Below are positions 26,304 through 35,342 of a stretch of 47,858 nt of DNA, in pieces. This stretch comes from an uncultured delta proteobacterium (GTDB taxonomy: Bacteria; Desulfobacterota; Desulfobulbia; Desulfobulbales; Desulfocapsaceae). Location of the stretch: contig CAIQWD010000004.1 in the NCBI GenBank assembly GCA_903875445.1, forward strand, positions 1 to 47,858, in the 5' to 3' direction. The position numbers and the translations under genes are program-made. Each line of letters opens with the position of its first letter. Within the stretch, counting starts at the first letter, position 1. Below the pieces are notes generated by a model. It ran no database searches. It was given only the letters and a program-made list of their open reading frames with translations, and was not told the DNA's origin.

Positions 26304-26583
26304 GGTTTTTCCTCAGGGAGGATGCAAGAAAATTAGTGGTCGGTGTGTCACTCTCAACCCTTATACCATGCGGGGCTGCTTTCAACTAGGGGTGAGAAGG
26401 TGTTTGCCTGAGGAGATAGGCTGATCCGGCCGGCAAGGTGGAAATAGGTGTTGCCGTCTCTCTGGCGGTGCACTAGGATGGTGCCGGTTAGCTGGTCGAA
26501 AAAGCCCCGGGTTTGTCAGCTATTGCATGGATTACAAGGTGTTCCGGGGCGTTGCTTCCTGGCCATGATCATGTGAGGAAAGA
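26304..26583. other. Intergenic region, no gene seen
   Basis: 280 bases between the start of the YbaK gene (-) and the start of the GT10 gene (+). It must hold both promoters, but no convincing boxes, repeats or small reading frame stood out. Confidence 0.5.
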
Positions 26584-27738
26584 GTGTCAAAGAAATTTTT
26601 TTCATCTACCAACAGTGAAGATCTTCCGGACATGAAAGATTTAGTACGACCGCAATGGGGCGAAGCGAAACTGAAGGTCAAGTTTATGCACCGCGGCTTA
26701 CGCCGGGGGCATTCTTTTGCCCGCTTTCTTCGCCAGTTTCCCGGATCACTTCCCCAGTGGGGCCCTTGCCTGTTCGACTTCGATGTTGATTGCCGGGACT
26801 ATGACTGGCTGGTGGTCTTCCATGATCTGCCCCGGGGCGACACCTTTTTTACCGAGGAGAAATTGGCCTGTCCCCGTGAAAAGACCATGCTGATCACCGG
26901 CGAACCATCGACCATTACCGTGTTCGGTACCGACTACCTGCGGCAGTTCGGCTGTATCCTCACCTTTCAGGAGAGGTGGGCGATGAAACATCCCAGGGTT
27001 ATTTTTCACCATCCCGGCTTGCCCTGGTATTACGGTCTACCTACCGGTGGAGGCGAGTTGATCACTTGGGACATGATGGCAGCAACTTCGCTCCCGGAAA
27101 AAACAAAGATGATTTCCACCGTTTGTTCGATACGGACAGGCAACATCACTCTCCATTCAACCCGCGTTGATTTCACTCGACGATTAAAGGGTGAGTTGCC
27201 GGAACTGGATATCTATGGCCATGGGGTCAATCCAATGAACGACAAGGCGGAAGCGCTTGATTCCTACCGATTCCATATCGCGGTGGAAAATCATGTCTAT
27301 GTTCACCACCTCACCGAAAAATTGCCGGACGCCTTTCTCGGTTATACTTTGCCGTTTTACCATGGTGCCCCCAATGCCGCCGACTACTTCCCCAAGGACA
27401 GTTTCATCCCCATTGATATCAATGACTACCAGCGTTCCCGGGATATTATTAAAAGCCATCTCGCCAATAACGAATATGAGGATCGTCTGCCGTATATAAT
27501 CGAGGCCCGGCGTCGGGTGCTGGAGGAGGAGAATCTTTTCGCCATCGTTAGCGGCAAGATCTGGGAAAAAGACCAATCGACTGTCACTGCCACCATGGGA
27601 AAGGTGATTCGCAGCCGCTCAACCATGCGCATTAAAAATCCCCTCGCTGGGATTCGCAGCCTCACCGAGAAGGCGGCTACCAAGATTTACCACCGCATCA
27701 CCTATAAAACCCGCAACAAAAAGAAAATTCACACCTGA
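26584..27738 (+). CDS. Glycosyltransferase family 10 (alpha-1,3-fucosyltransferase-like)
   Basis: 384 residues starting at GTG 26584 with GAGGA 5 bases upstream. The C-terminal half holds the GT10 acceptor/nucleotide-sugar signature: FHIAVENHVYVHHLTEKLPDAFLGYTLPFYHGAPNAADYFPKDSFI, matching the conserved E-N...T-E-K...G-x-P-V/F-Y-x-G-x-P motif of fucosyltransferases. No membrane anchor is present, as in bacterial cytoplasmic enzymes decorating LPS. Sugar donor is probably GDP-fucose or a related sugar; inferred from family only. The C-terminal end is basic (KIYHRITYKTRNKKK), which may associate with membrane. Confidence 0.82.
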   Translation: MSKKFFSSTNSEDLPDMKDLVRPQWGEAKLKVKFMHRGLRRGHSFARFLRQFPGSLPQWGPCLFDFDVDCRDYDWLVVFHDLPRGDTFFTEEKLACPREKTMLITGEPSTITVFGTDYLRQFGCILTFQERWAMKHPRVIFHHPGLPWYYGLPTGGGELITWDMMAATSLPEKTKMISTVCSIRTGNITLHSTRVDFTRRLKGELPELDIYGHGVNPMNDKAEALDSYRFHIAVENHVYVHHLTEKLPDAFLGYTLPFYHGAPNAADYFPKDSFIPIDINDYQRSRDIIKSHLANNEYEDRLPYIIEARRRVLEEENLFAIVSGKIWEKDQSTVTATMGKVIRSRSTMRIKNPLAGIRSLTEKAATKIYHRITYKTRNKKKIHT

Positions 27739-27753
27739 GAGGAAATCCGGAAT

Positions 27754-29157
27754 ATGAATTATCGAATTGAACATGACTTGCTCGGGGAACGTGAAGTTGC
27801 GGCAACTGCCTATTATGGCGTGCATACTTTGCGAGCGCTGGAAAATTTTCCGATCAGCAAAATACCGATCAGCACGTATCCAAATTTGCTGAAGGCCCTG
27901 GCTTGTGTCAAGCAGGCCTGCGCCTTGGCCAATCATGAACTGGGCTTATTGGTTGATAACAAAGCACATGCCATTGTCGAAGCCTGCAAGGAAATCATTG
28001 GCGGAAAATTACATAACCAGTTTGTTGTCGATGTGATCCAGGGCGGTGCCGGAACCTCGACGAATATGAATGCCAATGAGGTAATTGCCAATCGCGCCTT
28101 GGAACTGCTTGGTTGTGAGCGGGGCGACTATAAAAAGCTGCATCCGCTTGAAGATGTCAATATGAGCCAAAGCACGAACGATGTGTATCCAACTGCGGTG
28201 AAGGTGGCCTTGCGATTCAAAATTGATGAACTCATTGCCGGCATGGATGTGTTGAAAACAGCCTTCGCGGAAAAAGCTGAAGAATTCAAGGATGTTTTAA
28301 AAATGGGGCGGACGCAATTGCAGGATGCCGTGCCGATGACTCTCGGTCAGGAATTCAGCACCTACGCCGTAATGATCGAAGAAGACCAGCAACGACTGCA
28401 TGAAGCAGCTTTATTGATTCAGGAAATGAATCTTGGCGCGACCGCAATTGGAACAGGGATCAACGCCCACCCCGGTTATGCCTCACTGGCTCGCAAATAT
28501 TTGAGCCTTGTCACCGGGATTCAATATATCACCGCCGGCAACCTGGTGGAGGCGACACAGGATGCCGGCGCCTTTGTGCAACTTTCCGGCGTGTTGAAGC
28601 GCGTAGCTGTGAAACTCTCGAAGATTTGCAACGACCTGCGCCTTCTTTCTTCCGGACCTCGGACCGGGTTCGGCGAGATTAATCTTCCCGCCGTTCAGGC
28701 TGGGTCGAGCATCATGCCGGGGAAGGTGAATCCGGTAATTCCCGAGGTTGTGAACCAAATTGCCTTTATGGTGATCGGCAACGATGTGACCGTGTCCTTT
28801 GCCGCAGAAGGCGGACAGCTGCAATTGAATGCTTTCGAGCCGATCATTGCGCGGAGTTTATTTGACAATCTCGTCTACTTGCGTCAGGGATGTGTGACCC
28901 TTGCTGCACGTTGCGTAAGAGGCATCACCGCCAACCGTGAACACCTGACCAAGATGTTAAACCATTCCATCGGCATTGTCACCGCGCTCAATCCCTTGAT
29001 TGGCTACGAGAATGCAACTGCTGTGGCAAAAGAGGCGCATGTCACAGGCAAGGGTGTAGCCGAAATCGTGCTGGCGCGGGGCTTGTTGACCAAGGAACAG
29101 CTGGACGAAGTATTGTGTCCGGAAAATTTAACACAGCCAGGTTGGTTTAAGAAGTAA
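27754..29157 (+). CDS. aspA: Aspartate ammonia-lyase
   Basis: 467 residues, standard AspA length. Fumarase/aspartase superfamily signature GSSIMPGKVNPVIPE is present, with GGAGTSTNMNANEVIANRA and MSQSTNDVYPTAVKVA upstream, which are typical for aspartase. Interconverts aspartate with fumarate and ammonia. Starts 15 bases after the GT10 stop with GAGGAAAT as ribosome site, although the two products seem unrelated. Confidence 0.95.
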   Translation: MNYRIEHDLLGEREVAATAYYGVHTLRALENFPISKIPISTYPNLLKALACVKQACALANHELGLLVDNKAHAIVEACKEIIGGKLHNQFVVDVIQGGAGTSTNMNANEVIANRALELLGCERGDYKKLHPLEDVNMSQSTNDVYPTAVKVALRFKIDELIAGMDVLKTAFAEKAEEFKDVLKMGRTQLQDAVPMTLGQEFSTYAVMIEEDQQRLHEAALLIQEMNLGATAIGTGINAHPGYASLARKYLSLVTGIQYITAGNLVEATQDAGAFVQLSGVLKRVAVKLSKICNDLRLLSSGPRTGFGEINLPAVQAGSSIMPGKVNPVIPEVVNQIAFMVIGNDVTVSFAAEGGQLQLNAFEPIIARSLFDNLVYLRQGCVTLAARCVRGITANREHLTKMLNHSIGIVTALNPLIGYENATAVAKEAHVTGKGVAEIVLARGLLTKEQLDEVLCPENLTQPGWFKK

Positions 29158-29170
29158 GCGAGTTCATCAT

Positions 29171-29935
29171 CTATTCGCACCAATATTCGGCAAGCCATTT
29201 TGTTGGTTTTACCGTCTTATACCACACCTTATACCATGGCACAGATGAACCCCAAACTCCGGCGATGGCTTCATCTGGCTTTGGATTACCGTGAAAAGCA
29301 ATAATTTTTGCCCCTTTAGGGATTTTTTCTTTTTTGGGAATTACAAAACTATTTAAAATTCCACCGGGCATACAATGAGCCTTAAAGCTTCGAACCCATT
29401 CTACCGGAAACCATTCGAAACCTCCCTTTCCTAGAGCTTGGGGTAGATAGACCTGTTCTGTTCGATAGTTTTCATATACGGAAGCCGCGTTTTCTTCCCA
29501 TTGTTCTAACAATTGATTATGTTTTCCCATCTCAAAACAAATCACAGACCCTTGTCCAATTGTTCTGTTAGGTTGAGACCAATTTTCAGCCATACTTAAT
29601 TTGTCGGAGTATGTAAAAAAACAATCTATATTGTCGACAATCACAACATCAAGATCCAATAGCAATACTTTTCCTGTAATGTCAGAGTATTGTTTGCCTA
29701 GAAGTGCGAGTTTGCGCCAGCACAGACATTTTTTCAAATATTCCGGTGGTGGTTCTTTAAAAACAGGCAGAGGTAATACCTCAATATCATTGTGAATGTC
29801 ATCAGCTATCTCTGTTAGGCATATAAAACGAAATGGCAAGGTGAGATTGCGCCGAACCATATGATATAAATTGTTAACATACTCTTGACCAAATTTAGTT
29901 CCCCATTTAATACAAACAACATTTACCGGTGTCAT
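29171..29935 (-). CDS. Putative glycosyltransferase with DxD motif
   Basis: 254 residues. VLLLDLDVVIVDNID (about residue 90-105) gives the nucleotide-sugar/metal DxD motif, and the flanking pattern (CLCWRKLALLGK, GSVICFEMGKHNQLL, IIAFHGNPKP) is like GT8-type or related small sugar transferases. The final HGNPKP histidine is also family-like. No membrane segment. AAGGA precedes the ATG by a few bases. It is visibly AT-richer than both neighbours, with aspA in tail-to-tail position, and is probably a recent acquisition. Donor and acceptor cannot be told. Confidence 0.65.
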   Translation of the reverse strand: MTPVNVVCIKWGTKFGQEYVNNLYHMVRRNLTLPFRFICLTEIADDIHNDIEVLPLPVFKEPPPEYLKKCLCWRKLALLGKQYSDITGKVLLLDLDVVIVDNIDCFFTYSDKLSMAENWSQPNRTIGQGSVICFEMGKHNQLLEQWEENAASVYENYRTEQVYLPQALGKGGFEWFPVEWVRSFKAHCMPGGILNSFVIPKKEKIPKGAKIIAFHGNPKPDEAIAGVWGSSVPWYKVWYKTVKPTKWLAEYWCE

Positions 29936-30179
29936 ATAGTTCCTTCTTTAATGAATTGACAGGTGAGCCTTTCGTAAAAAGACGGTTGATAACAAAACCA
30001 GGGAGTATTTTAATTAACATGCTGAAATATTTGAACTTCATGGCATTTTCCTCGGTATAGTTCTGTGTCCGGCAAAACAAAACCAAGGAGAATGTCGTGA
30101 AGCTCGTAGACAAGATACCATGGTTGATGGATCGAGTCCAAAGAAGTTTATTCTCCCATTTCAACCAATGTTTTGCGTG
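29936..30179. other. AT-rich spacer with an uncertain small reading frame
   Basis: 244 bases between the sugar transferase start and the caspase-protein stop. A minus-strand frame (29907-30164, 85 residues) contains MKFKYFSMLIKILPGFVINRLFTKG, which looks like the hydrophobic tail of a larger enzyme, but it overlaps the transferase start and has no recognisable family. It is most likely a decayed remnant. Confidence 0.35.
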
Positions 30180-32660
30180 TTATTGCATTTTATAGAACGG
30201 TCTGTCCTTGCTGTTGATGATAACGAGGGTTGTCTGTTGGGAGCCAATTTTCTTTGCCAATGCCGCGGTTGTCTGTTTGGCATAGTTCCCGAGTTCCGAG
30301 ACGCTTATGGTCCGGTCATTATTGCTGTCCGCTTCTTGTTTATTGCTGAGGCCGTCGAGCAGGGTGTAGGTGAGCAAGCCATTGCCTTTATAGCCGTCCA
30401 GTGCCTCCTGGACCGAGCTGGTGGAAGTAAAGAGAGGCAAGCCCATTTTCCTGGCGAGCACGGACATGCGGGCCTCAAAGAGGCTGCTGACAATGGCATC
30501 GATTCCTCCGTCCTGGCAGGAATCGAAAATGAACAATTGGTTGAGCGACTTAATTTTCTTTGCAGTGTCGACTAGTTCGTTCGAACTTATGGTACTGGCA
30601 TCGCTGAGGGTACCGTCATAGTCACTGGTCAAGATATAATACTGGCTCTGGAGAAGAATGCCGTGGCCTGCGATAAAAAGAATGAAGCCGTCCTCCGGCT
30701 TGATTATTGCCGAAAGCTCATTGATTTTTTTGAGAATATCCGATTTTCTCGCCTTCTCATTAACGAGGAGTTCCTGGTGGATATTGCCGGCTGGGTAGAT
30801 CGTGGCTGCCTGGTGGCTAAGCTTTAGCTGTATATCGGCGGCGTCTTTGGCCGCATATTTGAGGTTGACTGCCTTGTCCTTATATTTGTTGCTGCCGATC
30901 GACAGGATATACAGATGGGGGGCATCAGCTGTTTTGGTTGAACGAAACCCAAAGGTTTGCACAGGGCTTTGCACGGTATTGTTCTTATTAAAAGCAGTTA
31001 TGGAGATTTCGTTTTCCCCGGAAACTGTGTCAATCTCCTTGCAGTCGGTGAAACTCGCCCCTTTTTCATGGCTGTCGATCGGTATGGGTTTACCGATTTC
31101 GCTTATAGCCAAACTGCGCATCTGTTCATGAATCGCGGCGCCGTTCATGGCCATAAGATGGAGTTTTTCCGAGGGGGATCTGACCATATCCCGATAATAG
31201 CCGTCGGACACAATGAGTTTGCCGTTGTGAAACAGGCGAACTTCGCCGATGCCGCCGCCGGTAGTCGATGCCTGGTAGCAGACCTTGATTTTGGCTGCAT
31301 CCGTGTTGTTCGGGATGGTGGCAAAACCGACACTCGGAGGTGGGTTTTTGACTGCTAAAGACATGGTGAGCGGGGCGATATTGCGGACGTCTTCCCCTTG
31401 CAGGGCGGTCATGACGATATCCGGCCGATAGAAAGCATCGTAGAACCGCTCGATTGGGAAGTTTTTACCGTCAAGACTTGCGGTCAGGTAGGTGGCACCT
31501 TTTGCCGAGGCGTTATAGTAACCTTCGGAGGTAATAATGAGCCACTCATCGTCGTCAAAACTGACCAGCATGGCCCGCTCTCTTCCGGTGGTCGTGTCGA
31601 AAAGCCTTATTGCCGCGTCATCGGCGTGCAGAAAAATTGATTTTCCATTGGGATGAAAGAGCGCCGCCAGCGGATGTTCCTGGGAGCCACCGGCCGATGC
31701 CGGCTTGTTCAAGAGGAGACGGGCAACCGGTTTTGCCGAGGCAAGATCCCAGAGTGTCGGGGGTTGAGAGGCGATAAAACCATATTTATCGTCCGGTGAC
31801 AGTGCCGTTCCCCATACCCCGTGCCAAAAACCGTCAAGCCCGGAAATTTTTTGCACCTGCCTTCCCGTGGCAATGTCCCATTTTCTGGCCGTACTGTCAC
31901 CCGCGGCACTGGTAAAAATGAATTGACTGTCCGAGGAGATGGCGATCCCGGTAATGCCACCCTTAAGGCCTTTTTCATGGCCGGCAAAATGTTGGACTTT
32001 CTGACCCGATTCAATATCCCACATCTTCAAAACAGCGTCGGTGCCGCCGGTGACGATGTAGCTCCCGTCGGGAGTAAATGCCGCCACAAGGTGTTTCGGC
32101 AAGTTGAGGATTGAGGCTTGGGAGCCGGCATCGAATTGCTTGATAAAGTCACCGGTCTCCGTGTTAAAAAGATAGACATAGCTGCCATGGGTGGCTAAAA
32201 GGGACTTGCCGTCCGGGGAGAAAGCAACGCAGAACAGATCTTTTTTGAGATCAGGAAAGGTTCTGATCTGTTTTCCGCTGTCGAGATCCCAGATGCCAAG
32301 GCTGGACTGATTGTCCGCCGACCGACCGCCAAGCACCGCATATTTGCCGTTCGGGGAGAGGGCGACGGAGGCGATATGCAGGTTATGGATGGCGATTGTC
32401 CGCAGTTGTCGGCCTTGCACCAGGTCCCAGAGGTGCAGCGTTCCGCCGGCAGGATTGCCGATATTCTGAGCGTTATCGATGGTGACGAGAAGAGCGCCGT
32501 TTCGGGAAATCGCCATAGTGCTGATATTTTTCGCGGGGCGACTGAGATTCATTTTGATATCGGACAGTTGCAAAGCAGAGAGAGGGACTTTGGCAGCGCA
32601 GGAGGAAAGGAGGAGAACACAAAAAAATATCAGCATCTTTTGCGGAACATGCATGGACAA
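30180..32660 (-). CDS. WD40-repeat, caspase-like (peptidase C14) lipoprotein
   Basis: 826 residues. N-terminal lipoprotein signal: MLIFFCVLLLSSC with lipidation Cys at about 21. A seven-bladed WD40 propeller follows (about 45-375; blade ends LHLWDL, LGIWDL, VYLFNT, LKMWDI, ARKWDI, PTLWDL, IRLFDT), a linker domain (about 375-570), then a caspase-like p20 domain starting near LYILSIGSNKY with catalytic His666 (AGHG) and Cys715 (DSCQDG). D778-E789 reads as an EF-hand-like Ca-binding loop. Such WD40-metacaspase-like proteins are common in environmental bacteria; their substrates are unknown. Lipidation implies an outer- or inner-membrane periplasmic location. Confidence 0.85.
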   Translation of the reverse strand: MSMHVPQKMLIFFCVLLLSSCAAKVPLSALQLSDIKMNLSRPAKNISTMAISRNGALLVTIDNAQNIGNPAGGTLHLWDLVQGRQLRTIAIHNLHIASVALSPNGKYAVLGGRSADNQSSLGIWDLDSGKQIRTFPDLKKDLFCVAFSPDGKSLLATHGSYVYLFNTETGDFIKQFDAGSQASILNLPKHLVAAFTPDGSYIVTGGTDAVLKMWDIESGQKVQHFAGHEKGLKGGITGIAISSDSQFIFTSAAGDSTARKWDIATGRQVQKISGLDGFWHGVWGTALSPDDKYGFIASQPPTLWDLASAKPVARLLLNKPASAGGSQEHPLAALFHPNGKSIFLHADDAAIRLFDTTTGRERAMLVSFDDDEWLIITSEGYYNASAKGATYLTASLDGKNFPIERFYDAFYRPDIVMTALQGEDVRNIAPLTMSLAVKNPPPSVGFATIPNNTDAAKIKVCYQASTTGGGIGEVRLFHNGKLIVSDGYYRDMVRSPSEKLHLMAMNGAAIHEQMRSLAISEIGKPIPIDSHEKGASFTDCKEIDTVSGENEISITAFNKNNTVQSPVQTFGFRSTKTADAPHLYILSIGSNKYKDKAVNLKYAAKDAADIQLKLSHQAATIYPAGNIHQELLVNEKARKSDILKKINELSAIIKPEDGFILFIAGHGILLQSQYYILTSDYDGTLSDASTISSNELVDTAKKIKSLNQLFIFDSCQDGGIDAIVSSLFEARMSVLARKMGLPLFTSTSSVQEALDGYKGNGLLTYTLLDGLSNKQEADSNNDRTISVSELGNYAKQTTAALAKKIGSQQTTLVIINSKDRPFYKMQ

Positions 32661-32981
32661 GCCTCATTATCATCGTTTTCTATTTTTCGAGGGGGAAAAA
32701 CGGGAAATATACAGATCCTTCCTCTCCCCATTCTCATTTGTTCATATTGCCGGTTCATGAAAAGGGCTCTTGAAGTCGGCAATGCGGACATCATATCGCT
32801 CGCGTATGGAGGTGTCTATAACTGTCTGTGCAGCTGCTCGCAAATAATCGGTGAAGATGAGTGTCTCTTGCACTGGCCCGATGATCGGTATAGATTCAGC
32901 GTTTTACCAATGAGGCTGCAAGCGCCTAGTGCAAGAAGCGCGAAAGAAGCACCGGCCCGGATTATTCAGGATTCTGCTTTC
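32661..32981. other. Divergent promoter region, no gene seen
   Basis: 321 bases between the caspase-like gene (-) and the SLT gene (+). An open frame runs through on the plus strand, but it lacks a plausible start or conserved content. A spaced 8-base inverted repeat (32867-32874 and 32928-32935) is the only structure noticed. Confidence 0.4.
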
Positions 32982-34118
32982 ATGACCACATCACGCCCAT
33001 CCCCATCCCAGCCGACAAAACGAAAACGGCAAATCACCCCTAAACGCTCAGGAGTTTCCCCTTCCGGGAGGAGAAAAGGCAGGGCTCCGGCAAAAAAACC
33101 GCAGGCCACTCTATTTCGAGACATCCTCCTGATAAGTTTGGAGTGTATGGGATTTACGGTTGTTGGCATAGCTGCCGTCATTGTCCTCCTCGGTTATTTT
33201 GCCGGCAGGTTCTCCGGGACCAGATTTCTTCATAGCCTTCTGCCATTTGCCGGGGGGATTTTCGGATTTGTTGTTCTGGCTGCAGCTCTTCTCAGCGTTT
33301 GGAAGAGACTGCGGCGGTGGCTGCAGGGCCGCTCGGTCTTGCTTCCCCCGGCTGTCATCCTCGGAGTGGCTTTCTTGATCGGCGGTTTTGTCCCGAAGGA
33401 GCATTTCACCCGTGCCTTTGGCTCGTATCGCACCCTGGTCGGCGGCAAGGAAGAGGCCGGCAGGGTAACTCTCGCGCATCAGGTGTATGCCGCCTATCGT
33501 CGTCTGGATACGGTGCAACTTGTGAAAATGATTAACCGGTCGGGACCCTATGCGGAGGCCATTGAGGAGGCGGCAGCGACCTATGCCCTCGACATCGATC
33601 TGCTCAAAGGCCTTGCCGCCACGGAATCCTCCTTCCTGCCGCGCACCAGCACCGATGGCGGGCATGGACTCTTTCAAATCACCCAGGCACCGAGCACAGT
33701 GGTAACGGCAGTCAACAGAATCTTCCCGGCGGATAAGCGGCAGATGGCTGACCCCCGGTATAATGCCTTTCTTGGGGCAGCCACCCTCCGCTACTATATC
33801 GACGAGATGAAGGGCGACATGTTTCTCGGTCTTTTGGCCTATAACATCGGGCCGGCCAATGGGGGTCTGCTTTTTATCATGGCGCAATACGGGGTGACGG
33901 ACTTTGTCACCATCCAGCCCTATCTCTTGCAGTTGCCCCGCGATTATCCGACCCGCGTCTTGGCCTATGCCCTAGCCTTTCGTATAGAGCGGATGGAGGG
34001 GCGCCTTCTGGCGTATGAGGAGGAGAAAAACGCAATAAAAATTCAAGGTCTTGGTATTCCCGGGTTAGAGATAATTGTATTCAAGACATTGTCGACGACA
34101 ACAGGGGTGTCGAGGTAG
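32982..34118 (+). CDS. Membrane-anchored SLT-type lytic transglycosylase
   Basis: 378 residues from ATG 32982 (AGGA 9 bases upstream); a longer frame from 32376 overlaps the divergent gene and is rejected. The N-terminal 45 residues are Lys/Arg/Pro-rich and cytoplasmic, followed by three hydrophobic segments (about 55-75, 85-108, 118-138). The SLT catalytic domain comes next, with Glu in LAATESSFLP and the family GGHGLFQITQ and LGLLAYNIGPANGG. Cleaves peptidoglycan glycan strands with the active domain in the periplasm. The last 25 codons overlap the 3' end of the gene on the other strand (34043-34118). Confidence 0.85.
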   Translation: MTTSRPSPSQPTKRKRQITPKRSGVSPSGRRKGRAPAKKPQATLFRDILLISLECMGFTVVGIAAVIVLLGYFAGRFSGTRFLHSLLPFAGGIFGFVVLAAALLSVWKRLRRWLQGRSVLLPPAVILGVAFLIGGFVPKEHFTRAFGSYRTLVGGKEEAGRVTLAHQVYAAYRRLDTVQLVKMINRSGPYAEAIEEAAATYALDIDLLKGLAATESSFLPRTSTDGGHGLFQITQAPSTVVTAVNRIFPADKRQMADPRYNAFLGAATLRYYIDEMKGDMFLGLLAYNIGPANGGLLFIMAQYGVTDFVTIQPYLLQLPRDYPTRVLAYALAFRIERMEGRLLAYEEEKNAIKIQGLGIPGLEIIVFKTLSTTTGVSR

Positions 34119-34372
34119 GTCAAGGTTGGGTCGGAGTCATATTTGCCACGGACGAACGCTTTCCATTCATCGGTGTACAGCCTGTCTGCATCTTCTCGCG
34201 ACTGCCAGAGATAAATTCCGCCGGCTTTAATGCCGTCGGGGGTAAGAAAGTAGTATTTTCTAATCAATCCGGGCATTCCTTGGTATTTGGGGGCGGTACT
34301 CAGAAAAATATCTCGAGCCTGAAGATTTGATATCGGTTGTGGAAGTTTGAATTCGACAATTACAGTAATCAT
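34043..34372 (-). CDS. YdhR-like mono-oxygenase-fold protein
   Basis: 109 residues of ferredoxin-like dimeric alpha/beta-barrel type. MITVIVEFKLPQPISNLQARDIF opens the first strand and helix, followed by PGLIRKYYFLTPDGIKAGGIYLWQSREDADRLYTDEW, which matches the YdhR/antibiotic biosynthesis mono-oxygenase pattern. Catalysis in this group is unproven. Its 3' end overlaps the SLT gene by 76 bases in tail-to-tail orientation. Sits 10 bases after the GNAT gene, likely one operon. Confidence 0.65.
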   Translation of the reverse strand: MITVIVEFKLPQPISNLQARDIFLSTAPKYQGMPGLIRKYYFLTPDGIKAGGIYLWQSREDADRLYTDEWKAFVRGKYDSDPTLTYLDTPVVVDNVLNTIISNPGIPRP

Positions 34373-34382
34373 GCATCTCTCC

Positions 34383-34871
34383 CTATGGATTCACCCGTTT
34401 TCCGAGGATCGACAGACTGAATTCCTTGCCGTCCATTTCTGCTATCTCGGGAAGTTTTCCCCATTCTTCAAAGCCAAAGGATTTGAAGAGCCTGAGACTC
34501 GGGTCATTGTGGGAAAATACAAATCCGACAACGGTCTTGATGTCCAACCGTTGAGTCATTGCCAATGCCTCCGCCAACAAAGTTCGGCCAAGCCCTTTTC
34601 CTCTGCATGCCGCTGCAACATAGATACTGATTTCGGCGGTGTGGTCGTAAGCGGCTCTGCCGTAAAAAGACTGGAAACTCACCCAGGCGACAACCTTGTT
34701 GTCTTCTTCGTGGACCATGAGCGGGCGCTTGCCTTGGATATGCTGCCCGAACCACTCCATCCTTGACGCAACCGTTACTTCGACAGTGTCGGCAGTAGAC
34801 TGTCGAGTCGGAATGGTTGCGTTGTAAATAGAGACAATTATCGGCAGATCACTCTCATTTGCAATTCGCAT
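34383..34871 (-). CDS. GNAT acetyltransferase, phosphinothricin N-acetyltransferase-like
   Basis: 162 residues covering one GNAT domain. N-terminal MRIANESDLPIIVSIYNATI is typical of the PAT/YncA group, and the acetyl-CoA loop is RGKGLGRTLL (R-x-x-G-x-G). Late motif NDPSLRLFKSFGFEEWG fits the family C-terminus. Relatives acetylate phosphinothricin or methionine sulfone/sulfoximine; the natural substrate may be a small amino-acid analogue. Substrate not decided. Confidence 0.83.
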   Translation of the reverse strand: MRIANESDLPIIVSIYNATIPTRQSTADTVEVTVASRMEWFGQHIQGKRPLMVHEEDNKVVAWVSFQSFYGRAAYDHTAEISIYVAAACRGKGLGRTLLAEALAMTQRLDIKTVVGFVFSHNDPSLRLFKSFGFEEWGKLPEIAEMDGKEFSLSILGKRVNP

Positions 34872-34901
34872 GTTCTTCTTTTTGAATCGAGTACTTCACA
34901 T

Positions 34902-35342
34902 TTAAAAACTGTCCATTGTTCCCGCCGATTTTCCTTTTCGCGTATCAAACAACGAGCCTCCTTTTGCGGCAGCCTGCAAACGATACAGGGCGTCCCCCGG
35001 CAACTTTTCGATGGTTCCTGTTCCATCATTATTTTTATGGATGCGGGCGAGTGCATCCATCCCCGAATCGTATTCAAACAACACCTTGTCGACCTCCGTC
35101 TTATAACTGATCTGATATTTGAATTGATGTGGGTTGTCTTTGATCAACGAAAGCATCGCTATCGCCTGGCCGGTCGCTCCGAATGAAGCATTTCGCACCC
35201 CCAGATCCTTTTGAATAACCTCCGCGGCAGTGCATAGGGCCGGCAGGAATAATGCCAGTACCAAGAGGACAAGTGTCTTTGAGAAATGTTTATCCAAATT
35301 TGGAAGCGGCTTCCAGGAGCCGCTAAATGTATTTTTTGTCAT
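34902..35342 (-). CDS. Exported protein of unknown function
   Basis: 146 residues, family not recognised. A hydrophobic core LVLLVLALFLPALCTAAE (about residues 24-41) with an A-x-A-type cleavage site predicts secretion to the periplasm. The first 20 residues are long for a signal peptide n-region, so an internal start is possible. The mature part (EVIQKDLGVRNASFGATGQ...) has no cysteines and no further hydrophobic stretch. It is in series with the GNAT and YdhR-like genes. Confidence 0.6.
   Translation of the reverse strand: MTKNTFSGSWKPLPNLDKHFSKTLVLLVLALFLPALCTAAEVIQKDLGVRNASFGATGQAIAMLSLIKDNPHQFKYQISYKTEVDKVLFEYDSGMDALARIHKNNDGTGTIEKLPGDALYRLQAAAKGGSLFDTRKGKSAGTMDSF

Noticed and set aside
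32376-32981. Upstream extension of the SLT gene
   Set aside because: It overlaps the divergent WD40-caspase gene and has no conserved content or start site.
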